Below, piece after piece: positions 54,952-64,000 of a stretch of 64,000 nt of DNA; within the stretch, counting starts at the first letter, position 1, and each line of letters begins with the position of its first letter. The position numbers and the translations under genes were made by a program. This DNA is from Variovorax ginsengisoli (GTDB lineage Bacteria > Pseudomonadota > Gammaproteobacteria > Burkholderiales > Burkholderiaceae_C). Location: positions 162,168 to 226,167 of the forward strand of contig NZ_JAUJZH010000010.1 of the NCBI RefSeq assembly GCF_030486595.1, written 5' to 3'. The notes beneath the pieces are model-generated. The model saw nothing but the letters and a program-made list of their open reading frames with translations. It ran no database searches and had not been told where the DNA came from.

Positions 54952-55560
54952 ATGAGCGCACAGGACATTCAAGGCCTCGGCATGGTTCCGATGGTCATCG
55001 AGCAATCGGGCCGCGGCGAGCGTTCCTACGACATCTATTCGCGCCTGCTCAAGGAGCGCGTGATCTTCCTGGTCGGCGAAGTCAACGACCAGACCGCCAA
55101 CCTGGTGGTGGCGCAGCTGCTGTTCCTCGAAAGCGAGAACCCCGACAAGGACATCTCGTTCTACATCAACTCCCCGGGCGGAAGCGTCAGCGCCGGCATG
55201 GCGATCTACGACACCATGCAGTTCATCAAGCCCGACGTCTCGACCCTGTGCATCGGCTTCGCGGCCAGCATGGGCGCCTTCCTGCTGGCGGCCGGCGAGA
55301 AGGGCAAGCGTTTTTCGCTGCCCAACTCCAAGATCATGATCCACCAGGTGCTCGGCGGCGCCCGCGGCCAGGCCACGGACATCGAGATCCATGCCCGCGA
55401 CATCCTCAAGACCCGCGAGCAGATGAACCGCATCCTGGCCGACCGCACCGGCCAGTCGTTCGAGAAGATCGCCCGCGACACCGAGCGCGACTACTTCCTG
55501 ACGGCCGACGAGTCCAAGGAATACGGCCTGATCGACCAGGTCATCGCCAAGCGCAGCTGA
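54952..55560 (+). CDS. clpP: ATP-dependent Clp protease proteolytic subunit
   Basis: ClpP is the tetradecameric serine peptidase used by ClpX and ClpA. The 202-residue protein has the catalytic Ser in [14 protein letters not shown], His in [10 protein letters not shown], and Asp in the following helix region, with [20 protein letters not shown] as the family strand. GGAGAG at 54941-54946 supports the ATG at 54952; an upstream frame start is not needed. The hairpin after its stop may separate it from clpX. Confidence 0.96.
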   Translation: MSAQDIQGLGMVPMVIEQSGRGERSYDIYSRLLKERVIFLVGEVNDQTANLVVAQLLFLESENPDKDISFYINSPGGSVSAGMAIYDTMQFIKPDVSTLCIGFAASMGAFLLAAGEKGKRFSLPNSKIMIHQVLGGARGQATDIEIHARDILKTREQMNRILADRTGQSFEKIARDTERDYFLTADESKEYGLIDQVIAKRS

Positions 55561-55593
55561 AAAAAAGCCCCCGCGCCGAGGCGCGCGAGCAAC

Positions 55594-55627
55594 AACGGCG
55601 TTTTCCATAGGGGAAAGCGCCGTTTTT
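55594..55627 (+). terminator. Terminator between clpP and clpX
   Basis: AACGGCGTTTTCC and GGGAAAGCGCCGTT pair over about 13 positions (one G-T) around a four-base loop, followed by TTTTTCTT. clpX must therefore also have its own promoter in the remaining 75 bases, or depend on readthrough. Confidence 0.85.
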
Positions 55628-55702
55628 CTTCAGGTCACCGACGGGCTTGTGGGCTTTCATCTTCGCTATCATTGTTAAACCCCTGTTACGAGGCATCTGC
55701 CC

Positions 55703-56968
55703 ATGGCCGAGAAAAAAGGCTCCTCCAGCGAAAAAACGCTTTACTGCTCGTTCTGCGGGAAGAGTCAGCACGAGGTCAAGAAGCTGATCGCCGGTCCGTC
55801 GGTCTTCATCTGCGACGAGTGCATCGATCTGTGCAACGAGATCATCCGCGACGAACTGCCCGCGGGTGACGAGTCGCGCGAGGCGCGCAACGACCTGCCG
55901 ACGCCGCTCGAGATCAAGGCCAACCTCGACAACTACGTGATCGGCCAGGAGCCCGCCAAGCGGATGCTCGCGGTGGCGGTCTACAACCACTACAAGCGGT
56001 TGCGCCACAAGGAGAAGTCCAAGGGTGACGACGTCGAGCTCAGCAAGAGCAACATCCTGCTGATCGGTCCGACCGGCTCCGGCAAGACGCTGCTCGCCCA
56101 GACGCTCGCGCGCATGCTCGATGTGCCCTTCGTGATGGCCGACGCCACCACCCTGACCGAGGCCGGCTACGTCGGTGAAGACGTCGAGAACATCATCCAG
56201 AAGCTGCTGCAGAGCTGCAACTACGAGGTCGAGCGGGCCCAGCGCGGCATCGTCTACATCGACGAGATCGACAAGATCTCGCGCAAGTCGGACAACCCCT
56301 CGATCACCCGCGACGTCTCGGGCGAGGGCGTGCAGCAGGCGCTGCTGAAGCTGATCGAAGGCACCATGGCCAGCGTGCCGCCGCAGGGCGGGCGCAAGCA
56401 CCCGAACCAGGACTTCCTGCAGATCGACACGACCAACATCCTGTTCATCTGCGGCGGCGCCTTCGCCGGGCTCGAGAAGGTCATCGAGAACCGCACCGAG
56501 GCCTCTGGCATTGGCTTCGGCGCCTCAGTCAAGAGCAAGCAGCAGCGAAGCCTCACCGAGGTGTTCCGCGAGGTCGAGCCCGAGGACCTGATCAAGTTCG
56601 GCCTGATCCCTGAACTGGTCGGCCGGATGCCGGTCGTGGCGTCGCTGGCCGAGCTCAGCGAGGACGCGCTGGTGCAGATCCTGACCGAGCCCAAGAACGC
56701 GGTCGTCAAGCAGTTCACCAAGCTGCTGCAAATGGAAGGCGTCGACCTCGAGATCCGTCCGGCGGCGCTGAAGGCGATCGCCCGCAAGGCGCTGGCCCGC
56801 AAGACCGGTGCCCGCGGCCTGCGCTCGATCCTCGAGCAGTCGCTGATCGACACCATGTTCGAGCTGCCGAACGCGACCAATGTCGACAAGGTAGTGGTCG
56901 AAGAATCCACGATCGACGAGAACAAGCCGCCGCTCTTGGTCTATCGCGAGGCGGCCAAGAAGGCCTGA
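55703..56968 (+). CDS. clpX: ATP-dependent Clp protease ATP-binding subunit ClpX
   Basis: ClpX unfolds tagged substrates and feeds them to ClpP. The 421-residue protein has the N-terminal C4 zinc domain ([16 protein letters not shown]), Walker [13 protein letters not shown], Walker [11 protein letters not shown], the pore loop GYVGEDVEN and the ClpP-contact IGF-type loop (here [10 protein letters not shown]). Length and order after clpP are standard. A GAGG-like site precedes the ATG. Confidence 0.97.
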   Translation: MAEKKGSSSEKTLYCSFCGKSQHEVKKLIAGPSVFICDECIDLCNEIIRDELPAGDESREARNDLPTPLEIKANLDNYVIGQEPAKRMLAVAVYNHYKRLRHKEKSKGDDVELSKSNILLIGPTGSGKTLLAQTLARMLDVPFVMADATTLTEAGYVGEDVENIIQKLLQSCNYEVERAQRGIVYIDEIDKISRKSDNPSITRDVSGEGVQQALLKLIEGTMASVPPQGGRKHPNQDFLQIDTTNILFICGGAFAGLEKVIENRTEASGIGFGASVKSKQQRSLTEVFREVEPEDLIKFGLIPELVGRMPVVASLAELSEDALVQILTEPKNAVVKQFTKLLQMEGVDLEIRPAALKAIARKALARKTGARGLRSILEQSLIDTMFELPNATNVDKVVVEESTIDENKPPLLVYREAAKKA

Positions 56969-57087
56969 ATGCAGCTCCGGACGGCCCTTTCCCGCGAGGC
57001 GTCCGGCGTCTTCGACGAAGACCGTGCCCGCGCACTTGAAAAGTGCGCGCGGCCGACCATCTTTCCATGATCAAGTAAAGGATTCCC

Positions 57088-59529
<2,442 letters not shown>

Positions 59530-59539
59530 GCTTCGGGAG

Positions 59540-59569
59540 TTGCGGAGCCCCGAAAAAATGCTATATAAT
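59540..59569 (+). promoter_or_regulatory. Promoter of tRNA-Gly
   Basis: A consensus -10 TATAAT (59564-59569) lies 18 bases downstream of TTGCGG (59540-59545), 14 bases before the tRNA. It overlaps the end of the lon transcript region. Confidence 0.75.
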
Positions 59570-59583
59570 TCGAGGCTCGAAAC

Positions 59584-59659
59584 GCGGGAATAGCTCAGTT
59601 GGTAGAGCGCAACCTTGCCAAGGTTGAGGTCGAGAGTTCGAGACTCTTTTCCCGCTCCA
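59584..59659 (+). tRNA. tRNA-Gly (GCC)
   Basis: A 76-base tRNA: acceptor GCGGGAA/TTCCCGC, anticodon loop TTGCCAA (anticodon GCC), T-loop GTTCGAGAC, encoded CCA. It marks the left border of a compositionally different islet. Confidence 0.97.
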
Positions 59660-59696
59660 ATTCAAGTTTCATGGCCGTCCACGGCGCGCCATGAGT

Positions 59697-59730
59697 CAAA
59701 AAAAAAGAGGCTTCGGCCTCTTTTTTCATT
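59697..59730 (+). terminator. Terminator after tRNA-Gly
   Basis: GAGGC-TTCG-GCCTC with a stable UUCG loop is flanked by A and T runs, so it can work on both strands. It follows the tRNA by about 40 bases. Confidence 0.88.
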
Positions 59731-60035
59731 TGTGCGGCGCCATCCCGTGGCGGCCACGACCCTCCCCCTTCGATCTTCGCGCACGACCGCTCGCTTGGCG
59801 GTGCTCGTTCCCTTGCACGCGATGCGCAGCGACGGCCCGACAGGAAGTGCCTCCCCGACGGACCCTTCTTCGCCAAATCGAGACCGCTCCTATGGATACA
59901 GCAAGGCGTTTTACGTAGCTTCGCCCCTTGAGGCCAACGACGGTATTCAACCCCGAATGGCTTCCTGCGCGCCCGTCGACTGCATCGCAGCGGATACAGG
60001 CTGGAAATTCACCCGAAATTCAGGAGCATCCGGCA
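59731..60035. other. Non-coding gap before the FNR-type regulator gene
   Basis: About 300 bases without a convincing gene. Frames crossing it are Arg/Pro/Ser-rich with no family resemblance. No tRNA fragment or attachment-site repeat of the tRNA-Gly end was found in it. A ribosome site AGGAG lies at 60022-60026 for the next gene. Confidence 0.6.
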
Positions 60036-60764
60036 ATGAAGTTCGCGCACACCATAGGACTCATCGAGAATCTGCCGCTTTTTCAAGGCTTGGATGCCGC
60101 GCTGGTCGAGAAGATCGCGAAGGCGGCGCGCGTGATGCGAGTCTTGAAGCGAGACATCGTCTATCGCAAGGGCGACGTTTGCGATGGGTTCTATCTGGTG
60201 TCCTATGGCCGCATCCGGTTGTCCTTGTTTTCGAGCCAAGGACTTGAGAAGCCGATCCAGATTGCTGGCATGGGAAACAGCTTTGGCGACGCGACCATGC
60301 TGCAGGAATTGGCGCACTACACCACCGGCATCGCGGTGGAGGACTCAGGCCTCGTCTATGTCCCCAAAGATGTCGTGACCGAGCTTTTGCAATCCGATGG
60401 CCGACTGGCCATGCGCATGCTGGCCAATCTGGCCTACCGCCTGCATCTGATGGTGGATGACATTGACGACTTCCTGTTGCAGCCGCCTGCCGCGAGATTG
60501 GCGACCTATCTGTTGCGCCTCATCCCGCCGCGCAGCATCGAGACCAGGAACGTGCAATTGTTCTTGCACAAACACCTGATGGCCGCACAGTTGAACTTGA
60601 AGCCCGAAACACTGTCTCGCTACTTCCGGGAGTTCTGCAGCCAGGGGTTGATCGAACTCGATGGCAGCAGGATCACGATCTTGAGCGTGGATCGGCTCTG
60701 CCAATATGTATCGAGCGAAAACATGAAGGGTGTCGCTGGCAAGCGCAAGCACAAACTGCTGTGA
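60036..60764 (+). CDS. Crp/Fnr-family regulator with FNR/DNR-type recognition helix
   Basis: A 242-residue regulator with a beta-roll sensor domain (GDVCDGFYLVSYGRIRLSLF, GNSFGDATML), a dimerisation helix and a winged helix (HLMAAQLNLKPETLSRYFREF). The recognition helix has the E-x-x-S-R pattern of FNR, which reads TTGAT half-sites. It lacks the N-terminal Cys cluster of FNR, so it resembles haem/NO-sensing Dnr-type or other FNR relatives. Codon use is less GC-rich than neighbours. A perfect TTGAT-N4-ATCAA box lies in the same islet. The ATG at 60036 follows AGGAG. Confidence 0.85.
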   Translation: MKFAHTIGLIENLPLFQGLDAALVEKIAKAARVMRVLKRDIVYRKGDVCDGFYLVSYGRIRLSLFSSQGLEKPIQIAGMGNSFGDATMLQELAHYTTGIAVEDSGLVYVPKDVVTELLQSDGRLAMRMLANLAYRLHLMVDDIDDFLLQPPAARLATYLLRLIPPRSIETRNVQLFLHKHLMAAQLNLKPETLSRYFREFCSQGLIELDGSRITILSVDRLCQYVSSENMKGVAGKRKHKLL

Positions 60765-60806
60765 GGCGGCTCGTGCTTGCGTGTCGGGGTCGACCCGTTC
60801 GGGCCG

Positions 60807-62084
60807 TCAAGCCCGGATGGCCGCTGCCTGGAAGAATGTGCGCTCGCGCAGCCAGATGACCGCGCTGCACGCAACGATCACGACTTGCGTCCCGATCAAT
60901 AGCGCGAACCCGACGAAGAATCCGGCCTTGGCGTCGCCGCCTTCGGACGCCAGGGCGATGGCCCATCCCATCAAGAGCGGCATCAGGCCCGAAACCAGGC
61001 CTGCGCAGCCCAAGGCCACACCGCAGGAACTTGCGGTGTACTCGGGCTTGGAAAAGTACTGGATCAGCGCCAGGACGCCGGGGTAGCTCAGGCCCCAGAA
61101 GAAATTGGCCGCGGTCAGAAAACCGACCGCCACGAGTCTGTCCTCGGCGTTGATGGCGAGATAGATCGAGAGCGCCACCAGCAGCGCCGATGCGCTGAAC
61201 AGCATTGGCACGTTGCGCCGCTCGATGCGGTCCAGCAACACGCCGCTCAGCAGGATCGAGACGACCGATGCCCACTGCGGCAAGGATGCCAGCGGTCCCA
61301 TCTCGCTGAATGAGAAACCGCGCGCCTCCTTGAGGTAGGAGGGCAGCCAGCTGCCGCTCCCCCACAGATAGGCCAGCGTCATGGTGGCGATCGCGGCCAT
61401 CAACAGGATATTGCGCGTCTGGAGCGCGCCATGGATCATGGTGGGCACCTTGGCGCAGGCCTGGGTGAAAGTGGGCTTGGCCGGCGCCCCGTCCGGCGCG
61501 ACCGGCATGCTGATGAAAGCCAATACCAGGGGAATTCCGATGAGGATGTTGACCAGGCCAAGCACCACGAACGAGGCCTGCCAATGGATACCGACCACCA
61601 GCGCGCTGATCAATGGATAGCCGAGTGCCAGGCCAATGCCGGTGCCTGTGTTCAGGATGGCGTTCGGTTTTCCGTTTTCCTGGGCGTCGTAGTACGACTT
61701 GATGTACGACGATGCCAATGCGAACAAGGGTCCTTCGCTGAGTCCCAGGAAGACCCGCGACAGCAGGAGAGCGCCGTAGCTGTCGAAAAATGGTGTTGCC
61801 AGGGTGACGGATCCCCAGAGCAGGAGGCCGTAGATCAGGCTGCGTCGCACGCCGAACAAGGCCTCGCAGAACGGCGTCAGGAAGAACGCTGCCGAGCCAT
61901 AGCCGATCATGAAGGCGGTCGCCAAGAGACCCTGGGCTGCGCGATCGGAGGCCACGATCCCCATGTGCGAGAGAAAGTCCCTGTCGGCGATGAGAATCGA
62001 AATATTGATTCTGTCGATGTAAGCGATGATGACGATCGCAAACAGCGTGAATACGCCGTGCCACCTCGATTTGTTCGATTTCAT
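60807..62084 (-). CDS. MFS transporter, anion/cation symporter (ACS)-like
   Basis: A 425-residue permease with 12 predicted helices and the family start FAIVIIAYIDRINISILIADRDF-type segment (residues about 15-37). It has the loop motif EALFGVRRSLIYG between TM2 and TM3, SRVFLGLSEGPLFALASSY in TM4 and a second-half loop LLDRIERRNVPM. ACS members import organic anions such as hexuronates, tartrate or phthalate; the substrate here is unknown. A strong GGAGG ribosome site precedes the ATG. A terminator hairpin ends only 25 bases upstream of its start. Confidence 0.9.
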   Translation of the reverse strand: MKSNKSRWHGVFTLFAIVIIAYIDRINISILIADRDFLSHMGIVASDRAAQGLLATAFMIGYGSAAFFLTPFCEALFGVRRSLIYGLLLWGSVTLATPFFDSYGALLLSRVFLGLSEGPLFALASSYIKSYYDAQENGKPNAILNTGTGIGLALGYPLISALVVGIHWQASFVVLGLVNILIGIPLVLAFISMPVAPDGAPAKPTFTQACAKVPTMIHGALQTRNILLMAAIATMTLAYLWGSGSWLPSYLKEARGFSFSEMGPLASLPQWASVVSILLSGVLLDRIERRNVPMLFSASALLVALSIYLAINAEDRLVAVGFLTAANFFWGLSYPGVLALIQYFSKPEYTASSCGVALGCAGLVSGLMPLLMGWAIALASEGGDAKAGFFVGFALLIGTQVVIVACSAVIWLRERTFFQAAAIRA

Positions 62085-62109
62085 TCTTGCCTCCCTTCTG
62101 CCTGATGGT

Positions 62110-62147
62110 AAAAAAATCGGCAGCTCAAAAATGAATTGAGCTGCCGA
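62110..62147 (-). terminator. Strong hairpin terminator/attenuator upstream of the MFS gene
   Basis: TCGGCAGCTCAA and TTGAGCTGCCGA form a perfect 12-base-pair stem with a seven-base loop. On the minus strand seven Ts follow. The hairpin is flanked on the other side by six As. Confidence 0.88.
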
Positions 62148-62185
62148 AAAAATACCTTGTGTTTCTGGTTCTCTATCGCATCACG

Positions 62186-62482
62186 TCAAACTGTCATCCA
62201 GGCGTGCTCTTCCACGGTCTGAAAAACGCCGGGCGGAGCCATTGGAATCTTGTTGTCGATGGAATCCCTGATCGCCGCGGTCTTCATTTTTTCGACTTCC
62301 GCCAAGCTTTCGAAGCTCTCCACCATGACGATCTGGCCCACCGGACCGCCAAAGCGGACGTAGACTTCTGCGTTCAGGGAGTAGAGCTTGTTGACTGCTT
62401 CCTTGCGGGCTTTGGCGAATTTCAGGGCTTCCGTTTGCTGGCCGGGATGGGGGATTCCGATACGGGTGAAAAGGACGGGCAT
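62186..62482 (-). CDS. Small protein, probable ferredoxin-like (NIPSNAP/ABM) fold
   Basis: A 98-residue soluble protein (MPVLFTRIGIPHPGQQ, ALKFAKARKEAVNKLYSL, GGPVGQIVMVESFESLAEVEKM, EEHAWMTV). The pattern of strand, long helix, two strands (VYVRFGG, QIVMVESF), then helix is that of dimeric alpha-beta-barrel proteins such as NIPSNAP or antibiotic-biosynthesis monooxygenase-like proteins. Function unknown. AGGAG precedes the ATG. It is upstream of the MFS gene on the same strand, probably sharing a promoter with it. Confidence 0.68.
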   Translation of the reverse strand: MPVLFTRIGIPHPGQQTEALKFAKARKEAVNKLYSLNAEVYVRFGGPVGQIVMVESFESLAEVEKMKTAAIRDSIDNKIPMAPPGVFQTVEEHAWMTV

Positions 62483-62575
62483 ATTGACTCCTTGAAGTAG
62501 ATCCGCCGGATGAATGGTTGTGAAAGATCGCTGCTCCGGGGTATTTCAACGACCCGGATGTCATGCTAACCATCC

Positions 62576-62632
62576 ATTCTATTTTTACGGGCTGATGCAT
62601 TTCTCAGGCTTGAAATTCTTGATTTGAATCAA
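62576..62632 (-). promoter_or_regulatory. Control region with perfect FNR-type box
   Basis: TTGAT-TTGA-ATCAA at 62619-62632 equals the FNR/ANR/DNR consensus. On the minus strand a -10-like TAGAAT lies at 62581-62576. With that -10, the box would be centred near -57. The 98-residue protein gene starts about 90 bases further on. Confidence 0.65.
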
Positions 62633-62984
62633 GGAATTGTTTTTCCAATTGAATTAAAGGGTATACCCGACTTCATTGGCGTGATCGAGTCGTTGAATCC
62701 GGCGAGTGCTCGCTTCGACCCGCCACGCGGCCGATGCGCGCGGTCACCCTCGTACATCACCTCGTGCGCGACCTGATCGCGGCGACGAACCATGGCGTTG
62801 CCCGCTGCCGGAGCCGTTTCGCCAAGATGTGTCGCCGAGGCGGGACTGGCGTGTTGTAGAATCGTAGGCTTTCCGGGAGAAAAGCCTCGCGGCAGGTTCT
62901 GCAGGCTGGAATCCCCGAAAAGCTGGCCCCTCGCGGCTTCGACGCGTTCGACGCGCGTTCGGAGCCGCAAGACTGAAAAAGCGT
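62633..62984. other. Gap between the islet and the tRNA-Cys gene
   Basis: No gene-like frame is visible in about 350 bases. A promoter-like TAGAAT lies near 62860 on the plus strand and may serve the tRNAs. Short inverted words occur (GACGCG, CGCGTTCG). I found no clear direct repeat of the tRNA-Gly end here. Confidence 0.5.
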
Positions 62985-63058
62985 GGCGCGATAGCAAAGC
63001 GGTTATGCAACGGATTGCAAATCCGTCTAGCCCGGTTCGACTCCGGGTCGCGCCTCCA
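62985..63058 (+). tRNA. tRNA-Cys (GCA)
   Basis: A 74-base tRNA: acceptor GGCGCGA/TCGCGCC, anticodon loop TTGCAAA (anticodon GCA), T-loop GTTCGACTC, encoded CCA. Confidence 0.97.
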
Positions 63059-63144
63059 CCGACATCGGTACCCAAAGTGCAGCCCCGCCAACCCACGTTG
63101 CCGGGGCTGCGTTCGTTTGCGGTATCGTCGTTGTTCGACCGGAA

Positions 63145-63237
63145 GCCCGGATGGTGAAATTGGTAGACACATCGGACTTAAAATCCGCCGCTTCCTGAAT
63201 AAGGGGCATACCGGTTCGACCCCGGTTCCGGGCACCA
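63145..63237 (+). tRNA. tRNA-Leu (TAA)
   Basis: A 93-base class II tRNA: acceptor GCCCGGA/TCCGGGC, anticodon loop CTTAAAA (anticodon TAA), long variable arm, T-loop GTTCGACCC, encoded CCA. It follows tRNA-Cys by 86 bases and precedes a protein gene by 22, so they may be co-transcribed. Confidence 0.96.
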
Positions 63238-63259
63238 CCACATTACAAGGGAGCAAGAC

Positions 63260-63892
63260 ATGCCTCGCTACAACGCTCCGTTCGAAATCCATGTGCACGG
63301 CGACGTGCCGCTGCGTTCCGACGTGAGCTTCGAGCAGATCCAGGAAGCGCTCGCGCCGCTCTGGAAGTACGCCGGCGCCAAGTCGCTGGCCGATGGCGCC
63401 ACCAGCGTCTACGAAGAAGAACCGGGCATCCGCTTCGAGCAGAAAGAGCACATGCTCCAGATCTGCTGGACCGTGGCCGGCGACGAAGACTTCCGCCAGG
63501 CGCTCGACGAGATGTGCATGGCGCTCAACGAGCTGTCCGAGCAGGGCGCCGCGCTCGAGGTCACCTTCTACGACACCGACTTCGACGAGGAAGAGGGCGA
63601 TCCCGACGAAGAGTCGCGCGACGATTTCCTGATGCTGTTCGTCGGTCCGAACCCGGCCGCGATCATGCAGGTGCAGCGCGACCTGCTGGTCGAAGACGTG
63701 GTGAACCTCATGGAGCGCCACTTCGATGGCGCCGAACTCGGCGGCGTGGTGGCCGAGATCGACAAGCTCTTCGGCGAGCGCTTCGACGCGCTGGTCAATT
63801 CGCTCGAGATCGGCAAGCGCCCGCGCGGCGGCACCGGGGGCGCCGGCGGCGGCGGCCACGGCGGCGGCCGCCGTCCGCGGCACCTTCACTAG
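63260..63892 (+). CDS. Conserved-type hypothetical protein with Gly/His/Arg-rich tail
   Basis: A 210-residue soluble, acidic protein (MPRYNAPFEIHVHGDVPLRSD, SVYEEEPGIRFEQKEHML, TFYDTDFDEEEGDPDEESRD, LMLFVGPNPAAIMQVQRDLL). It has two alpha-beta-like halves and ends in a basic low-complexity tail (about residues 188-210, Gly with His and Arg). I recall similar proteins (DUF6806-type) next to these tRNAs in Comamonadaceae, but no function is known. GGGAG precedes the ATG. Confidence 0.75.
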   Translation: MPRYNAPFEIHVHGDVPLRSDVSFEQIQEALAPLWKYAGAKSLADGATSVYEEEPGIRFEQKEHMLQICWTVAGDEDFRQALDEMCMALNELSEQGAALEVTFYDTDFDEEEGDPDEESRDDFLMLFVGPNPAAIMQVQRDLLVEDVVNLMERHFDGAELGGVVAEIDKLFGERFDALVNSLEIGKRPRGGTGGAGGGGHGGGRRPRHLH

Positions 63893-64000
63893 ACAGAATG
63901 GCTTGAGCCGTTGAGGCGGCCCGTCTCCGGGACTACCGTGGGTTGCGCACCGTGGGTGCGCCGAGCCACAACGCTGCACCCCGAAGGGCGGACAGCGTGT
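63893..64000. other. Right-hand end of window, no gene visible
   Basis: The last 108 bases contain GC-rich inverted words (GCGCACC/GGGTGCGC) and CCCCGAAGGG. These recall the hairpin-rich intergenic text at 30.5 kb but are too short to classify. Confidence 0.35.

Noticed and set aside
59691..59918. 75-residue frame after tRNA-Gly
   Set aside because: It starts inside the tRNA terminator hairpin and is Arg/Pro-rich with no family likeness.
59584..62984. Classical genomic island with attL/attR at tRNA-Gly
   Set aside because: No integrase gene and no repeat of the tRNA 3' end at the far side were found, so only a composition-based islet is claimed.

Overview
The window is a high-GC chromosomal segment of a betaproteobacterium, most likely Burkholderiales / Comamonadaceae (Variovorax-like). 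This rests on gene order and protein type: lpxH-ppiB-ppiA next to divergent cysS, then alkA-like/accA/tilS/lysC/tRNA-Ser, an S4-domain Hsp15 gene, tctDE divergent from tctCBA, an hpnCDE cluster, and tig-clpP-clpX-lon followed by tRNA genes. Nearly all of it is densely packed coding DNA with short gaps. No insertion sequence, CRISPR array, prophage, rRNA operon or origin was seen.

Layout. 0-2.7 kb (minus): start of an MtfA-like peptidase gene, lpxH (lipid A), two cyclophilins and a TPR lipo/periplasmic-type protein. 2.8-8.9 kb (plus): cysS, a base-excision glycosylase, accA, tilS, lysC, tRNA-Ser(GCT) and two small genes. 8.9-12.3 kb (minus): PPK2, Hsp15 and the TctE/TctD two-component pair. 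12.4-15.5 kb (plus): tripartite tricarboxylate transporter tctCBA. 15.5-21.6 kb: a small exported protein, a Crp-type regulator, a TRIC channel and a probable copper-acquisition cluster (YcnI-PCuAC fusion, TonB receptor, DUF2946). 21.6-27.4 kb (minus): OMF-MFP-RND efflux operon. 27.6-35.6 kb (plus): a sigma54 activator followed by a branched-chain-amino-acid-type ABC operon with its own sigma54 promoter, ending in an alpha/beta hydrolase and a DUF1993 protein. 35.6-37.4 kb: hemH and a HAD phosphatase.

37.4-43.9 kb is the most unusual region. A glycine/asparagine-rich secreted protein, two small exported proteins, a C39-type cysteine peptidase, a coiled-coil outer-membrane barrel protein and a sigma54 activator form what looks like a divergent functional-amyloid (Fap-like) export system. 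The structural operon has a near-perfect sigma54 promoter. Matched inverted repeats lie upstream of that promoter.

43.9-53.3 kb: hpnEDC (squalene synthesis), kup, and a second RND efflux pair behind a good sigma70 promoter with an overlapping palindromic operator. 53.4-59.5 kb: tRNA-Leu(TAG), tig, clpP, clpX and lon (protein folding and quality control). 59.6-63.2 kb: tRNA-Gly(GCC), a less GC-rich islet (FNR/DNR-type regulator, MFS transporter, small ferredoxin-fold-like protein, with a perfect FNR-type box and a strong terminator/attenuator), then tRNA-Cys(GCA), tRNA-Leu(TAA) and a conserved hypothetical gene.

The regulatory theme is that several transport or surface systems sit beside their own regulators: tctDE/tctCBA, a sigma54 activator with the ABC operon, a sigma54 activator with the amyloid-like locus, and an FNR-type regulator with the MFS islet. 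All identifications come from reading the sequence; no database search was run.
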